A DNA stretch of 64,000 bases from Brachynemurus nebulosus (lineage: Eukaryota; Arthropoda; Insecta; Neuroptera; Myrmeleontidae), in NCBI GenBank assembly GCA_035578155.1, contig JAPWDM010000007.1:31036413-31100412 (forward strand), written 5' to 3'. Shown here piece after piece: positions 1-10,624 of this stretch; the stretch's first letter is position 1, and every line of letters begins with the position of its first letter. The notes under the pieces were generated by a model that was not told the DNA's origin, made no database searches, and saw only the letters and a list, made by a program, of their open reading frames with translations. A program made the position numbers and the translations under genes.

Positions 1-124
1 GCTTGATTTGAGCAAAAATTTTTTTTAACTTGATGAACAGTTTGTTAAAATTTTTCAATGCACTAAGAATCGTAAATAAAACGATAAATTGATGAAATTG
101 GGAGCGAAATATAGGTATATATTT
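1..124. repeat. Fragment of a dispersed AT-rich repeat, second copy at 47330
   Basis: The stretch beginning GCTTGATTT, followed by a TTAAAATTTTTCA block and an imperfect 'cactaagaatcgt' segment, reappears diverged at about 47330-47460 (GCTTGATTT, TTAAAATTTTTCA, 'ccttaaaaaccgtca'). No ends are visible because the window starts inside it, so the class is unknown. Confidence 0.4.
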
Positions 125-542
125 GAAGGGTACAGGGGAAAAAACGATCATAGTCACAAAAAGTAAATTTTTCAGGGGAGTGCTTTTAAACTTTAAAGTA
201 TGAATCGCGCATTTTTCAACATAAAAATTTTTTGCCTGAAAACCACGCATAGGATCTGGTTTAAACTTTCGGTGGTTATTACTAATATAGTAAGCTAGAG
301 GACGCCATGCCAGCAGAAAATAAACGGCTAGCCGTTTTCGCGAAATTTGACATTGAATCATGTATTATATGCGCATTTTTCAGCAAAAAAATTGTTTCTT
401 CCCCTGCATATCACGGACTATGTTTGATTTTAACGTGTAAAAATAGCACGGGGTCAATATTCTGCATACTGCCAACATAACAGCATGAATTTTGGCATTT
501 TTTACTTTTTGTGACTATGATCGTTTTTCCCCTGTGCCCTTC
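125..542. mobile_element. 418-bp MITE, family A copy 1, with about 40-bp inverted ends
   Basis: The left end reads GAAGGGTACAGGGGAAAAAA and continues CGATCATAGTCACAAAAAGT; the right end is its near-perfect reverse complement. ATTT flanks both sides (121-124 and 543-546), compatible with a 4-bp duplication. A second copy lies at 61525-61923 in the same orientation. It encodes nothing, so it is a non-autonomous element; I could not assign a superfamily. Confidence 0.8.
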
Positions 543-994
543 ATTTGTCTTTATTATTTTACATACCTGTATATATCTACCATAGGTATGTACTTTTCTG
601 TTCTACTAATGTGTTCCACTTGCTGTTTGCTAGTAAACACTAATCGTTAACAACTAAACGGTCCGATGTGAACCAGGTATTAGTTCTACTCCAAATATAG
701 GAGCTAGGATAATTTTATAGGTTTTCTATCAAAAAATTGCAATACAATTTTTTAATGTTAAAAACAGCATTATAAAACCATTAAAGAAATATAACACCCT
801 CTTTTTGAGTGTTGGATTTGCTACTGTGTGTAAAACAAAGACTAAATTAGGCTGTAATATGTACATAAAATAAATAAGGTCTTATTTTAATGGTAGTTTC
901 GTCTGTCCCATGATAGTAATTACTATAACTGAATGTACATTTACAATATGTGTGTTACACGGATATTTTATTTCATATATTTTACGATTAAATA
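543..994. other. No gene seen
   Basis: AT-rich sequence between a MITE and a small open frame. A 'gatgtgaaccaggta' segment at about 665-680 resembles the end of a Harbinger-type element, but I found no partner end. Confidence 0.5.
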
Positions 995-1276
995 ATGAAC
1001 TCTTTCAACATATATGAATATTTAAGATTCCCAGCCGGATTACTATATTATGTACTGAAAACTTTTGTTCAGTTCAATAATAGAGCCTCGTATAATATCT
1101 TTTGGTATAAATATATAATAGGTATGGATTTTATCAAAAATGAAAAAAAAACAGTATCGAAAATTCATGAGTTACTTCAAATTTCATTGTCTACCATCAA
1201 AATTATGGTTTTCAGACAGTGGCACAGCATGCCTTGGAGGGACCCTGTATCAAAATTAGTTGGGGGGCCCAAATAA
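995..1276 (+). pseudogene. Possible decayed helix-turn-helix segment of a Tc1-like transposase
   Basis: This 93-codon frame is not a recognisable gene as a whole. Residues about 50-72 (KKTVSKIHELLQISLSTIKI) have the spacing of a transposase N-terminal helix-turn-helix, where a 'tvskIaelLqiSrSTi' pattern is common in Tc1/mariner proteins. A Trp and a short GGPK tail follow, loosely like the linker before the second DNA-binding motif. No catalytic D,D,E/D domain follows in any frame, and there is no inverted end nearby. The start codon is simply the first ATG in the frame. The similarity could be chance in an AT-rich frame; low confidence. Confidence 0.25.
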
Positions 1277-1393
1277 AGGGTAAAGATTTCTCTCAAAAGA
1301 GACAAAAATGCTTGCATATTTAATTTAAATAAATATTTATTGATTATAAGTTATCGCTTCCACCTAGAAATTGAGCTAGCCAAACAATTCGAA

Positions 1394-1723
1394 TTAAATA
1401 TACACTTTTCTTGCCTTTTTTTCGGCAAATTGATTTATTAAATCATCTATAGCTGAAGACGGTTTCAGTTTTTCTAAAATTTCTGCCTCTATAGACAATA
1501 GTGACAAGTCTTGTAGCCGTTCCTGCCCCATCGAAGTCTCATTTTTGAAGTTACTCATGTTGCCAACTTTTGGGCGCACGCTTAACCCGGGAAAAAAAGA
1601 GATTGTTTTTTTGACTTTTGTCATTTCTGAAGTGAAAACTTTATTATAGGCACGTATGACATTTTTTTTTATATGTTTTTTTTGCCCGGGAAGCACGAGA
1701 TTAAGTGACATTGTGGATAACAT
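1394..1723 (-). pseudogene. C-terminal remnant of a hAT transposase (dimerisation region)
   Basis: The last 50 codons of this 109-codon frame (about 1394-1546) read like the C-terminal dimerisation segment of hAT transposases of the zinc-finger MYM/TTF type. A QERLQDLSLLSIEAEILEKL stretch is followed by a 'DDLINQFAEKKARK' tail, matching the usual pattern of a Glu-Arg-Leu, then an L-L-S-I-E helix and a final 'FA.KKAR'. Intact family members are roughly 600-800 residues, so this is only the last few percent. The upstream part of the frame matches nothing I know, and no RNase-H-fold catalytic region is present. It probably is a fossil of an autonomous relative of the many hAT MITEs here. A hAT-like end (GCCACGCCCCTG at about 1801-1812) lies just beyond it. 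Confidence 0.55.
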
Positions 1724-1864
1724 TTTACTAATTTTTGCTTACACACGTTACGGGCCTCTGTAGCCCGGGGACCCCGTATCATTGATACGGCTGATACGGC
1801 GGTAGCCACGCCCCTGCTCTAGACCCTGAGGAATCCTAATTTTATTATAAATTAATATAACAAT

Positions 1865-2099
1865 CAGGGCCGGATCATCGCATAGCCAAATGAGACAACT
1901 GCTAGGGGTCCTTAAAAAATTGATAATGAATGAAATAAAGTAAAGAAAGGTATTGGTTTTTTTGCTCGCCAACTTGAAAATTTCAACAAAAGTTTTGTGA
2001 TTTTACATGAGAAGTACCCCGGGGTTTCTCAAAGGTGGACAGAGGGGACCGGGTTAGAGGAAAATATTTACGGCCACAAAGTGGGCTGATCCGGGTCTG
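1865..2099. mobile_element. hAT-type MITE, 235 bp
   Basis: It starts CAGGGCCGGATCATCGC and ends CTGATCCGGGTCTG, an imperfect inverted pair. The 8-bp flanks are ATAACAAT (1857-1864) and ATAACAGT (2100-2107), a 7/8 match expected of an old hAT duplication. The first 30 bases recur at the left of the larger repeats at 20460 and 39012 (family B). Confidence 0.75.
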
Positions 2100-2158
2100 A
2101 TAACAGTGTATTTTTGGATGATTCGGACAAATTGGTGGTCGTCCACTAACTACCGTTA

Positions 2159-2530
2159 CTGCCGTGTCACACTAATCTCACGTATCTCAGAAATGATAGT
2201 TTGGAGAAAATTTGACTTGAATAAAATATCTTAATTATCTTAGACATTATTTAATATCTGAGATAATTGATTTTTATTATTCGTTATTGATTCAACGTTG
2301 CACCATTGATTTAATAACGTATAAATATACTTTTGAAAATATAAGAAATACGGAATGTGATACAATCAAAATAAAAATTTAAATATACAATAGATAATTA
2401 TTATATTATTATTAACAAATTAATTAATTTTATTGTCAATATATATACTAGGGATTGAGTAGAATCCTTTAAACGTTGTTACGCGTAACTGTTGTATCTC
2501 AAGATACATGACATTCGTGTGACACGGCAG
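2159..2530. mobile_element. MITE of 372 bp with inverted ends CTGCCGTGTCACAC
   Basis: The left end CTGCCGTGTCACACTAATCT is matched in reverse complement at 2511-2530 for about 30 bases with a few mismatches. The interior is very AT-rich with no frame. No clear duplication can be read at the flanks. Confidence 0.65.
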
Positions 2531-3359
2531 CGTATAACACGTTTTTGAATAATTTTGAACGTTAATCAGAATTTGATTTAGTGGTTATTTTTTTATTTGA
2601 TTTTGAGCATTAATTTTATTAATGCCCCTTTGCACGAATCACATCAATCACTTTTGTTCGTTACGTAAAATTTACGTACACAGCTAACGTAGTGGTATGT
2701 AATATTATTGTTTATTTGATAATTTCAGATTTTCGAATGGATTGGTATTGTTTGTTATTGCAACATCCCACATTCCATTAGATACATATTTATCAATTCA
2801 CAGTTGAACGATTTCAAAATAAATACAACATTTAATCAATTTTCGATTTCATTCTGTTACCGGACTTGAGGATTTCATGTTCGTTTTTTTTTTGATTGAA
2901 CAAAAGCGGTCAAAAAACTGTTGACATTTTCGTCAATATTATTATTGGTCATCATCGAATCGGCAATTTTTTGCAAGGTAGTCAGGCTCTGAAGGGTAAC
3001 AGAACCATGAAGGGTAAAAGAACCATGTAAAGTGGACGTTGTAACCGGTATGGATAACATAATACATACAATATGATTCTTAATGTTTTTTTTTTCTTTG
3101 TATTTTGTTATCAGTGTTATCACTATATTGTTATTGTAATTGGGTTTATTATTATTATTATTTTTTTTTTTTTAATTAAAAATGTGTGTGTTATAACTGG
3201 TACAACTGCTACAATTTTTCTGATAAATGACTATGAAATTGTTAGAACCAAATGCAGATTTTATTGTCATTTTGTTGAATCATTCTGATCACCGATTAGG
3301 GATCACATGCCTACGGGTCTCCATGTGGCCCTGGTTGCTACTGCCATTTTATTCCTAAA
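2531..3359. other. No gene seen
   Basis: AT-rich single-copy-looking sequence. Short overlapping frames of 71 and 82 codons run over T-rich runs and show no recognisable domain. A small triplicated 'gaaccatgaagggtaa' pattern sits at 2990-3030. Confidence 0.5.
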
Positions 3360-3681
3360 AATACCCCTGTCGCAGCATTCTGCATAACATAGCGAATTTC
3401 CATTTATAAAAATTAATTTTTCTCGGAAACTAGTTGACATAGAACAATAGTTTAAAGATCTTTTTTATGTAATTTTGTCTCCTCTTTTAAATGGTGTAAA
3501 AAACTTTCGCAAAAGTTGATTATGTGGAAATTTTGGCAAAAAATTAATTTTTTGCAAGAACAAAAAGGATGTTCCTGGCATCCGACGTGTCTGGCTAACG
3601 AACTTGTCCAACGGTTTGGTATTTCCAACATTTTCACCAAATTTTATAAATCTAGGACATTTCGTTCGAGAATTATCGTGC

Positions 3682-3683
<2 letters not shown>

Positions 3684-3743
<60 letters not shown>

Positions 3744-3755
3744 ATATATTATATA
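3684..3755. repeat. Microsatellite (CA)n then (TA)n
   Basis: About 14 CA units pass directly into TA units, at the fixed position inside a family D repeat where other copies also carry TA tracts. Confidence 0.95.
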
Positions 3756-3894
3756 CAGGGTGTAAAGGAAATAACTCTTATCCTTTTGAGGGGTGACACG
3801 ACTGTTAATTCCGAAAAAATTCCTGCGGTTTTAGTGTCTACAGGGTGCTATGAGTCACCCCACAAAAGAACGAAAGTTATTTGTTTTACACCCT
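3756..3894 (+). mobile_element. TA-inserted MITE, family C copy 1 (139 bp)
   Basis: The ends are CAGGGTGTAAAGGAAATAAC and, in reverse, a close copy of it, with inverted similarity running about 45 bp inward. It sits between TA dinucleotides inside a TA tract, as expected for a mariner-like TA insertion. Other copies are at 13301 (interrupted) and 13810. Confidence 0.8.
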
Positions 3895-3897
3895 ATA

Positions 3898-3980
<83 letters not shown>
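3895..3980. repeat. Microsatellite (TA)n
   Basis: A long TA run forming the right half of the family D microsatellite, displaced by the nested MITE. Confidence 0.95.
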
Positions 3981-3984
<4 letters not shown>

Positions 3985-4094
3985 TTTAGTGAATATTATT
4001 TTCGGTTTCTAAGGACCTCAAAACAAATTTCTGCCATAGTCGCGTCATGACAGTGGCTGTAATAGCTGAATTCCATTCTGGAAATTCGCTAAAA

Positions 4095-4647
4095 GTATAT
4101 AAAAACGATTTGTTTTTTTCTTTTTTTTTTTGTACGTTAAGACCTGTGTTTTCTTGTGTACCAAATTTAATATAAATAAATTCTTCTATTTCTTGTAAAT
4201 AAAGAACACAAAGTGATATTACCCCTTAAAAATACACTGCAGTTTTTAACCCAAAACAAAAAGAGAATATGAATAAAAATTTATTTTTATTTAATTTTTA
4301 CACTTGCTTAATTAGTAATTACTTACTAATGAAAATGGCTTTATTTTTGGATTACATATACATATGTATGTACACATCTGTACAGGCTCGACAGGGACCA
4401 GATACGATCTGCAAACACGGTCCCGTAAAATTGAGTTTACGTCAAGCTTTACATATATGTATACTATGTGCGTATATGTCCGTCGTAAAGTGTCGTACCG
4501 TCGTTCATGGAGAGCTTATTATCCTCACTCACTGGTGCGAATTTTCGAGTGTGCGTGGGTGTCACTAGCGGCACTGTAACAATTATCATAGCCGTGAATA
4601 CTGAAATATGATGTATTTTAAAACGACAACCTACGGTTCCGCCGCCC
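4095..4647. other. No gene seen; GC-richer patch 4380-4580
   Basis: The patch has more GC and CpG than its surroundings and carries two overlapping frames of 99 and 71 codons without recognisable domains. It could be an old exon, promoter or repeat interior; nothing decides between these. Confidence 0.35.
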
Positions 4648-4650
4648 TAA

Positions 4651-5163
4651 TACCTCGTTTACACTGGACAATTTACTTGTAAGTAGTAAATAGAACGTAT
4701 TAGTTAAACGGAAAAATACATAGCTATGGTAAGTATACATAGGTATGTAAAGTAATAAATAGCCAAGTTAGAAAAGTGAGCTTAATAAAAATAAAAAGAA
4801 ACTTGTCTAGGAATTTCGCGCTTTTTTCGCGCTCAGTATAGCTGCTTTTCAAATTTTTCCAACGCATATAGTTTTCCGGATAATCGGAGAAAATTGTTTT
4901 AGGTCAGAAAAGTGAGCTAATCATTTTCGGATTTAGGGAAAATGACTTGCACTATACTGTTTACCTTAATTCGTGTGTCTTTTATTTCAGTTTTAAGTTC
5001 TACTATAATGTACAGCTAAACCTTTTTTTATGCCGTCTTTTTTTTGTGCGATTTTTTTTATGCGGTCCCTATCCATCGTACAAAAAAAAGGTTCAGCTGT
5101 ATTCTACCTATTAGTAATTATTATTAGTTACTTACTACTAAATGATCCGGTGGGAACGAGGCA
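4651..5163. mobile_element. PIF/Harbinger-like MITE, 513 bp
   Basis: The ends are TACCTCGTTTACACTGGA and the reverse complement of TGCCTCGTTCCCACCGGAT, with further pairing into 'GTAAGTA'. TAA flanks both sides (4648-4650 and 5164-5166), the 3-bp TWA duplication typical of PIF/Harbinger. A 'GTTCACACTGG'-like terminus is also common in that superfamily. No transposase is encoded. Confidence 0.7.
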
Positions 5164-5486
5164 TAATAAACCCTTGTGGCTCGAGGTGTGTAAACGGATG
5201 GGAATGGATATTTTATTGGCCATAACTGGTGAAATTCAATAGCTATGTAATGAATATTATTGTTTATGTAAAATATATTGGTGGTTGCTGTAAGGATTTC
5301 CAGGAATATTATTCTTTTTTTCAGTTCTGATTTGAATTTATGCGCGTGCGTAAACTTTGACCTTTTTTCAATGTTTCATAATTATTTTTCTTGTCGCGAA
5401 AAGTTTCACGCATTGAAGGCATTATTTTATTCAGTAATTAAAAAATTATTTTTTATTGTTTAAAAATGTTGTCAGTGTTTTTCTGT

Positions 5487-7177
5487 TGACAATCGCCCCC
5501 CAGTTTTATATTTTCGATGGCTGTAAAAAGTGTGTCCGGACAATCGCCACCACACCACTAACAGTCGCCCCCAGTTTTATATTTTCGATGGTTGTAAAAA
5601 AGGTACCCTGTCAATCACCAACAGCCCCGGATCTACGATTTTTTAGAACCGGGGCAGAAACTTGAAAATGGCGCCCCCCGCTCCAACGTTTGACATAAAT
5701 TGTCAAATAAACTCATAAGTGTACAAGTTCTTTACAAAACTCCTATTTTTCCCGTTGCGGCAATGATAAAAATTGAGGGTTTTTTAAAGGATCAATAGAG
5801 GTACAAGTTGATTTTTTATTTTAATAAATCTACTCCGAAAGTATTACAAGTTGTGCAAATTTCAAATTTTTATCACCAGCCGCATCAGAGATACAGGAGC
5901 GCAGATTTCCAAAATTTGGAAGAAGTTCAGTTTTCAAAAGTTTGTAAAAATTAAAGGATACAAGTTTCACAATTGAAATAGTGTGTATTTGTTTCATGAT
6001 GGGTAATTGTACCCGTATACAGCTATTCTCATAAAAAATACTAAGAGGTTTAAAACATTCTTTCTATAAGAAAAAAAATGTTCAAAAAGTGAATTTTGCT
6101 AAATTTTGATATCCAACTTTAGATAAAGTTTTCTTACTAAATATGGACATCACTTAATATAAAGAGACATTTATTACCTTTAAAATGGTTTTTATTTCAA
6201 CCTTTTAGGATGAACGGTTTATGAAATATGTGCGTTGGCATAAATGGCTGCAAACACAAAAATCAGCGCAAATTGGAAAACAAAAATGGCTACCACGCTT
6301 AAACGGTTCAAGATAATTTTTTTATGAATTGTTCTCAATACTTCAAATATAACATAGAAACAACTGGAAGAATATTAATTTTTTCTAAAATGGTCGAGCA
6401 ACCAACTTTTTTTTTAGACCATTTAATATAGACCGACCTAGTACGATTTTGGCGCCCCCTGAAACTGACGCCCGGGGCAGGGACCCCGGTTTGCCCCCCT
6501 TAGATTCGAGCCTGATCACCAGCACTAACAATCGCCACCAGTTTTATTATTTTAGGTCGTTGTAGGGAGGAACTTGTCCCTACATATTATTTAAAGTGAG
6601 GACATTAGTAATAAAATTTTACAAGTCAGTTTTATACTGGAACAAAATATTATGTTAAGTAAAATATATAAAATATTTTAAAACAGAAATCTCATAATGT
6701 TTTTATTTGAATGTTTATATGAATTATCACTAATCCATACAAGGAACGAAATGTGGAATTACTTATAAATGTGGAACAAATGTTATAAGTTCAAAAATGT
6801 TTAAGCTTCAAAAGCTTTAATTATCGGGTCCAGGAAGCTGCATTTCTTTTTACATAATATGTCTGTATAACGTTTTAAATGACGTCAGTTAAATAAAAGT
6901 TAATTTATTGGAATCTTTATATTTTCTTTTCTTACGTACCGACACACAGTATTACCATCTAAGTTTACTATTTCCCATCTATCTGTTGGATGTAAACACA
7001 GTAAGTTACACGGCTAGGTATAAACAAGCTAATACACTGGGGGCGATTGTCACTGGTGGTGATTAACATCTAGTCAAATATAATGAGTCGTAGAGACAGG
7101 TATAAACAAATTTATGGGTTGGGGGCGATTGTCGCACTTTTTCAGTTGGGGGCGATTGTCAGTGGTGGCGATTGTTA
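5487..7177. mobile_element. Element K: ends made of arrays of ACAATCGCC motifs
   Basis: The left flank carries ACAATCGCCCCCC, ACAATCGCCACCAC, ACAGTCGCCCCCAG and, after an insertion, ACAATCGCCACCAG. The right flank carries the same motif inverted (GGGGGCGATTGT) at about 7039, 7120, 7147 and as GGTGGCGATTGT near 7165. Two right-hand units also share 'aggtataaacaa', so about 80 bp is tandemly repeated. This is an element with reiterated subterminal binding-site-like repeats; the exact termini and superfamily are not resolved. A hAT (5622-6514) is nested in it. Confidence 0.65.
5622..6514. mobile_element. hAT-type element, 893 bp, nested in element K
   Basis: It starts CAGCCCCGGATCTA and ends TAGATTCGAGCCTG, an imperfect inverted pair. 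The 8-bp flanks are ATCACCAA (5614-5621) and ATCACCAG (6515-6522), 7/8 identical. GC-rich terminal segments (ACCGGGGCAG, CCCGGGGCAG) flank an AT-rich interior without a transposase. It interrupts the ACAATCGCC array of K, so it is younger than K. Confidence 0.8.
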
Positions 7178-7816
7178 TATATTCGTTGTAATTGTACAGT
7201 CCGAATCAAAAGTCCAAGGCTACAGTGAAGTATGGTAAGGGTAAAATTAAATGAGTACCATTAAATCACTTTAACCAAAGTTTCATGTTTTATGATGTAT
7301 ACATAGAAGCACTTTCTTTTACTAATAGAGGCATTTTTTTCTTCAATCGAAACTGTTTGCACTGAAATTCAAAGAGAAAAATGTTTACATCAAATTTTAT
7401 GTTTAAATTATGTTAAAATTTGAGACAAACATTTATCGCATACGTTTGAATTATTGTGAGAAAATTCTCAAATTATTCATTCATAACTTTTATTCCCAGT
7501 GCCCCCACCATAATATGTTGAAGCACAAACCCTCAAAGGATCAAAAGATACATGTGTAATATCGGGAGGAATAATTTTCTTTGAACCTTTCGCTCTCCCT
7601 GGATATGAATGTTTATTTAAACAAATATTTAAAGAAGATATTTAGCGAGCAATACAGGATTTTTTGATAAAAAATTTTTGCTTTTTTTAAATATACCTAC
7701 TAAATTTTAATTCTTAAAAAAAAGAAACTTAATGAAGTGTTAGAAAAATATGTTTAAAGTATTAAATATGAAATCACTGACAAAAATAAATATTTGAGAA
7801 AATTTTTTATTTTAAT
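7178..7816. other. No gene seen
   Basis: AT-rich sequence, no frame with a recognisable domain, no paired ends found. Confidence 0.5.
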
Positions 7817-8149
7817 AATACCCCTGTCGCAGCATTCTGCATAACATAGCGAATTTCCGTTTATAAAAGTTAGTTTTTCTTGGAAACTAGTTGACATAGA
7901 ATAATAGTTTAAAGACCTTTTTATGTGATTTTTTCTCCTCTTTCCAATGGTGTAAAAAAATTCCACAAAAATTTTTGAATAAGGGGAAATTTTGGCAAAA
8001 AACTAATTTTTTCCACCAAAAATTGCCAAAAAAACCATGTTTCGGGCATCGGACGTGTCTGGTTAACGAACTCGTCCAATGGTTTGGGACTTCCAATATT
8101 TTCACCAAATTTGATAAACGTAAAACACTTCGTTCGAGAGTTATCGTGC

Positions 8150-8217
<68 letters not shown>

Positions 8218-8322
8218 TTTAGTGAATATGATTTTCGGTTTCTAGGGACCTCAAAACAAATTTCTGCCATAGTCATGACAGTGGCTGTAATAGCTGAATT
8301 CCATTATGGAAATTCGCTAAAA
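7817..8322 (+). repeat. Family D repeat, copy 2, with (TA)n at 8154-8214
   Basis: Both ends of the family are present: AATACCCCTGTCGCAGC and GGAAATTCGCTAAAA. The TA tract directly follows GTTATCGTGCGGACA, the same junction as in copies 1 and 3. The overlapping frames of 129 and 143 codons on both strands run through the TA tract and are not genes. Confidence 0.8.
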
Positions 8323-9178
8323 AACACAGTTTCATCCAGGGCCACTAGGTGGCAACATACCCTGCATCTTACGTCTTACGGCATTTTCTTGTGTGAAACC
8401 TGTTAGACTCTGAATATTAGATATATTATGGAGTGTCAATAAACTGATATTCCATATTTGTCGTTAATAAATGAAATACTTTGGAAAAAATATCACTTAA
8501 AGTTTATTACGGATCTTTACTCTTATCTTGGAAAGGATACCAGAATCTTCTGCTGGTGTTAACTTAATAATCCCATTCTGGATCTTTGCACAAAATTTTA
8601 TCAAAATCCGACAAGTAGAAACAGGAACGGAGTATAAAGGGTTAAGTTTCTTAAAATGAATCTTGACACATTTAAATTACCAATGTAAATAGTATTGAAA
8701 TTCAATATTCCTTCCCAATTAAGAATTTTTCAAATAGCGTGTTTTATTTAATTCGAAGTAATAACAATATCAAGAAGAAAATGACAATAGGAGGAAGTGA
8801 CGTTATTTAAATAACAACATCGTTAATGACTATTGTGTATACAGTGTGTGTACGGATCGCTTCAAACGATTTTCCAGAATTTTCCTAGTATTAAAAGTTA
8901 GGGAGCCAGATCAGAAAAGAAAATCAGAATTCTGCAAGCACGTGTTAAACATACATTAATCAGAATTTTGTAATTCAATAGCTCAACAGTAATTTTTAAA
9001 AAGATGACACTGTCTCTTAAATTGACTATTACAAAGTGACCAATTGCGGGTAGACTATCTCTACAATGATAGAAATTACGAATTCATAAGGATTTCGTTG
9101 TTAGAATTACAAGCTCAAAAAAAAAAAAATGAGAAGACACAAATAGGTTTCGAAAGCTATAGAAATTGTCCGAACGGT
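8323..9178. other. No gene seen; fragment of repeat E at about 9060-9115
   Basis: The segment ACGAATTCATAAGGATTTCG TTG (about 9077-9100) is the reverse complement of sequence at 26229-26260 and resembles 46535-46560. Otherwise featureless, with a 13-base A run at 9117. Confidence 0.45.
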
Positions 9179-9350
9179 CCACTATAGATCGGTAGAGAGT
9201 CGCGGCGCGGCGCAACTTTGACCTCAAGAAATCTCGAGGGATCCTCAACGTGGTGCTGCACCCTGCCGATTTAGTGAACGAACCTGCGCATTTAATTAGA
9301 TGTATTTTTCTTGAAAGCGGAATCGCCCCGTACCGCGCTGCCGGTTTAGT
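9179..9350. other. GC-rich patch with related CACTAWA-type motifs
   Basis: This patch is much richer in GC and CpG than its flanks (GTCGCGGCGCGGCGC). Similar motifs occur as CACTATAGATCGGTAGAG at its left, inverted as CTGCCGATTTAGTG at 9261-9274 and as CTGCCGGTTTAGTAG near 9340. It may be a small foldback element or a remnant promoter; I cannot tell. Confidence 0.3.
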
Positions 9351-9605
9351 AGGCTCAAGAATTTTTGAATTTATTCCTTACATCCTTCCGAATATTTGAT
9401 ACACATTCGGTATATTAGCGTATTATGTATTGAATCGCGACACAGCTGTTAGACTGACAGTTCGGTTCGGTACTCATATTTATGTAAAGTTAATAAAAAG
9501 AAAGTCATTTCAACTTTAAAGGAAAATATTTAATGAAAATTAAATGAAAGTGGGTTTGCGACGAAACTTCTGTATACGAATTATACTTTAATCATACGAG
9601 AAACG

Positions 9606-10616
9606 CAGGACCGACGCAAGGTTATTTGGCGTCCTAGGCGAAAATCTTTTGGCGTCCCCGAACTTGATAAACACTTATTTAGACATAGTAATAACAGTCA
9701 AAAGTCATACAATGAATCTAAATACTCTAAAAGTCATACTTAATGCTTATTTAATTGCAATAAATTATTCATAAATACTTAATGAAAAAAAAAAAAAAAT
9801 GTATATAACAAAACAGAAAACAAAAAACTGAAGATTATATTTTACATTTCCTAGTTTTAAGCTTAGAAAATGTAAGAACTAGTTCATTAAAGACGATGAT
9901 TGGCGTTAATTCTTATTCAGTTGGTATTGTCGTCAAGCTTACCAGTCTTTCCTGCGTTATTCTTGTAGCCTGGAGTCATTTCTGTTATTAACCCTTTGGA
10001 CTCGAACCATTTTTTAGTATGGGTACTCAGCTACTCGACAGTAGTTTTAATAAAAAATTGTAATACATCAAAGCTAAGTATTTTAAACAAAAGTAGTTTA
10101 CTTACATATTTTATTTTTATTTGCATATTACAAACATTATATTTTAATTTTAATTTTATAATTTTCCTTAGTATGATATTTGAAGTAAAGAATAGGATGG
10201 CGCCTCAGGGACGCCTTTCGAGTGCAAAAGGTATTTATTGTGTCGCCGTGGCGGCGCCTATCGAGTGCAAAGGGTTAATTTGAATAACATCAGATTGTGT
10301 AATATGAAATGTCGTTTTTCGACCACTTGGCCAATCATATAATGAAGATAAATATTGACACTTTTTTAAGCATTAAAAAATATTTTAATAAAAAGTCATA
10401 AAAAGAGATAATTAGAAAAATGGTTGACTGACCTCATTCTTAATATACTTTTCTAGATACGATATATTCGATCAACCTTTTTGACATAAAAATACATAAA
10501 TATAAAAATCGTTTCCAAAATTTATTATTCTTACGTCCCCCAGATTTTTGGTGCCCCTAGATTTCTGGTGCCCTAGGCGGTCGCCTAGTTTGGTTAATAT
10601 GATTATGCCGGCCCTG
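9606..10616. mobile_element. hAT-type element, 1011 bp, with exact 8-bp duplication
   Basis: The ends are CAGGACCGACGCAAGG and ATGCCGGCCCTG. The perfect duplication GAGAAACG lies at 9598-9605 and 10617-10624. Subterminal segments repeat 'ggcgtcctaggcg' / 'ccctaggcggtcgcctag', typical hAT subterminal motifs. It contains a TTAA element (9992-10274) and next to it (about 10285-10380) a piece shared with family B. No transposase frame remains. Confidence 0.9.
9992..10274. mobile_element. piggyBac-like MITE, 283 bp, nested in the hAT
   Basis: TTAA flanks both sides (9988-9991 and 10275-10278). The ends are CCCTTTGGACTCGA and, inverted, CCCTTTGCACTCGA. TTAA duplications with CCC-starting termini are the hallmark of piggyBac-type elements. 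The right half holds a second 'TTTCGAGTGCAAAAGG' motif. It is non-coding; the 95-codon frame over it has no domain. Confidence 0.85.
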
Positions 10617-10624
10617 GAGAAACG

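Larger units (their letters stand above)
3360..4094 (+). repeat. Family D repeat, copy 1, carrying an internal (CA)n(TA)n tract and a nested MITE
   Basis: It begins ATACCCCTGTCGCAGC and ends GGAAATTCGCTAAAA; the inner part of the ends pairs as AGCGAATTTCC. The body holds a conserved block (3455-3680) with the landmark CATCCGACGTGTCTGGCT, then a microsatellite, then TTTTAGTGAATATTATTTTC. Other copies lie at 7817, 22201, 48130 and 53191. A TA-inserted MITE (3756-3894) sits inside the microsatellite. The open frame of 157 codons across it is an artefact of the TA tract. Confidence 0.8.

Noticed and set aside
1586..1695. CCCGGGAAAAAAAG next to TTAA, with an inverted CCCGGGCAAAAAAA at 1683
   Set aside because: There is no TTAA at the right side and the similarity depends on A runs; too weak for a piggyBac call.
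1221..1812. CAGTGGCACAGCATGCC ... GCCACGCCCCTG as one hAT enclosing the transposase remnant
   Set aside because: The flanking octamers (TTTTCAGA and CTCTAGAC) do not match and the ends pair poorly.
3516..4050. Open frames of 157 and 66 codons with Tyr-Ile repeats
   Set aside because: They are translations of the (TA)n/(CA)n tract of family D; the same appears at 7887, 7975, 22348, 22449, 47978, 48026 and 51045 on either strand.
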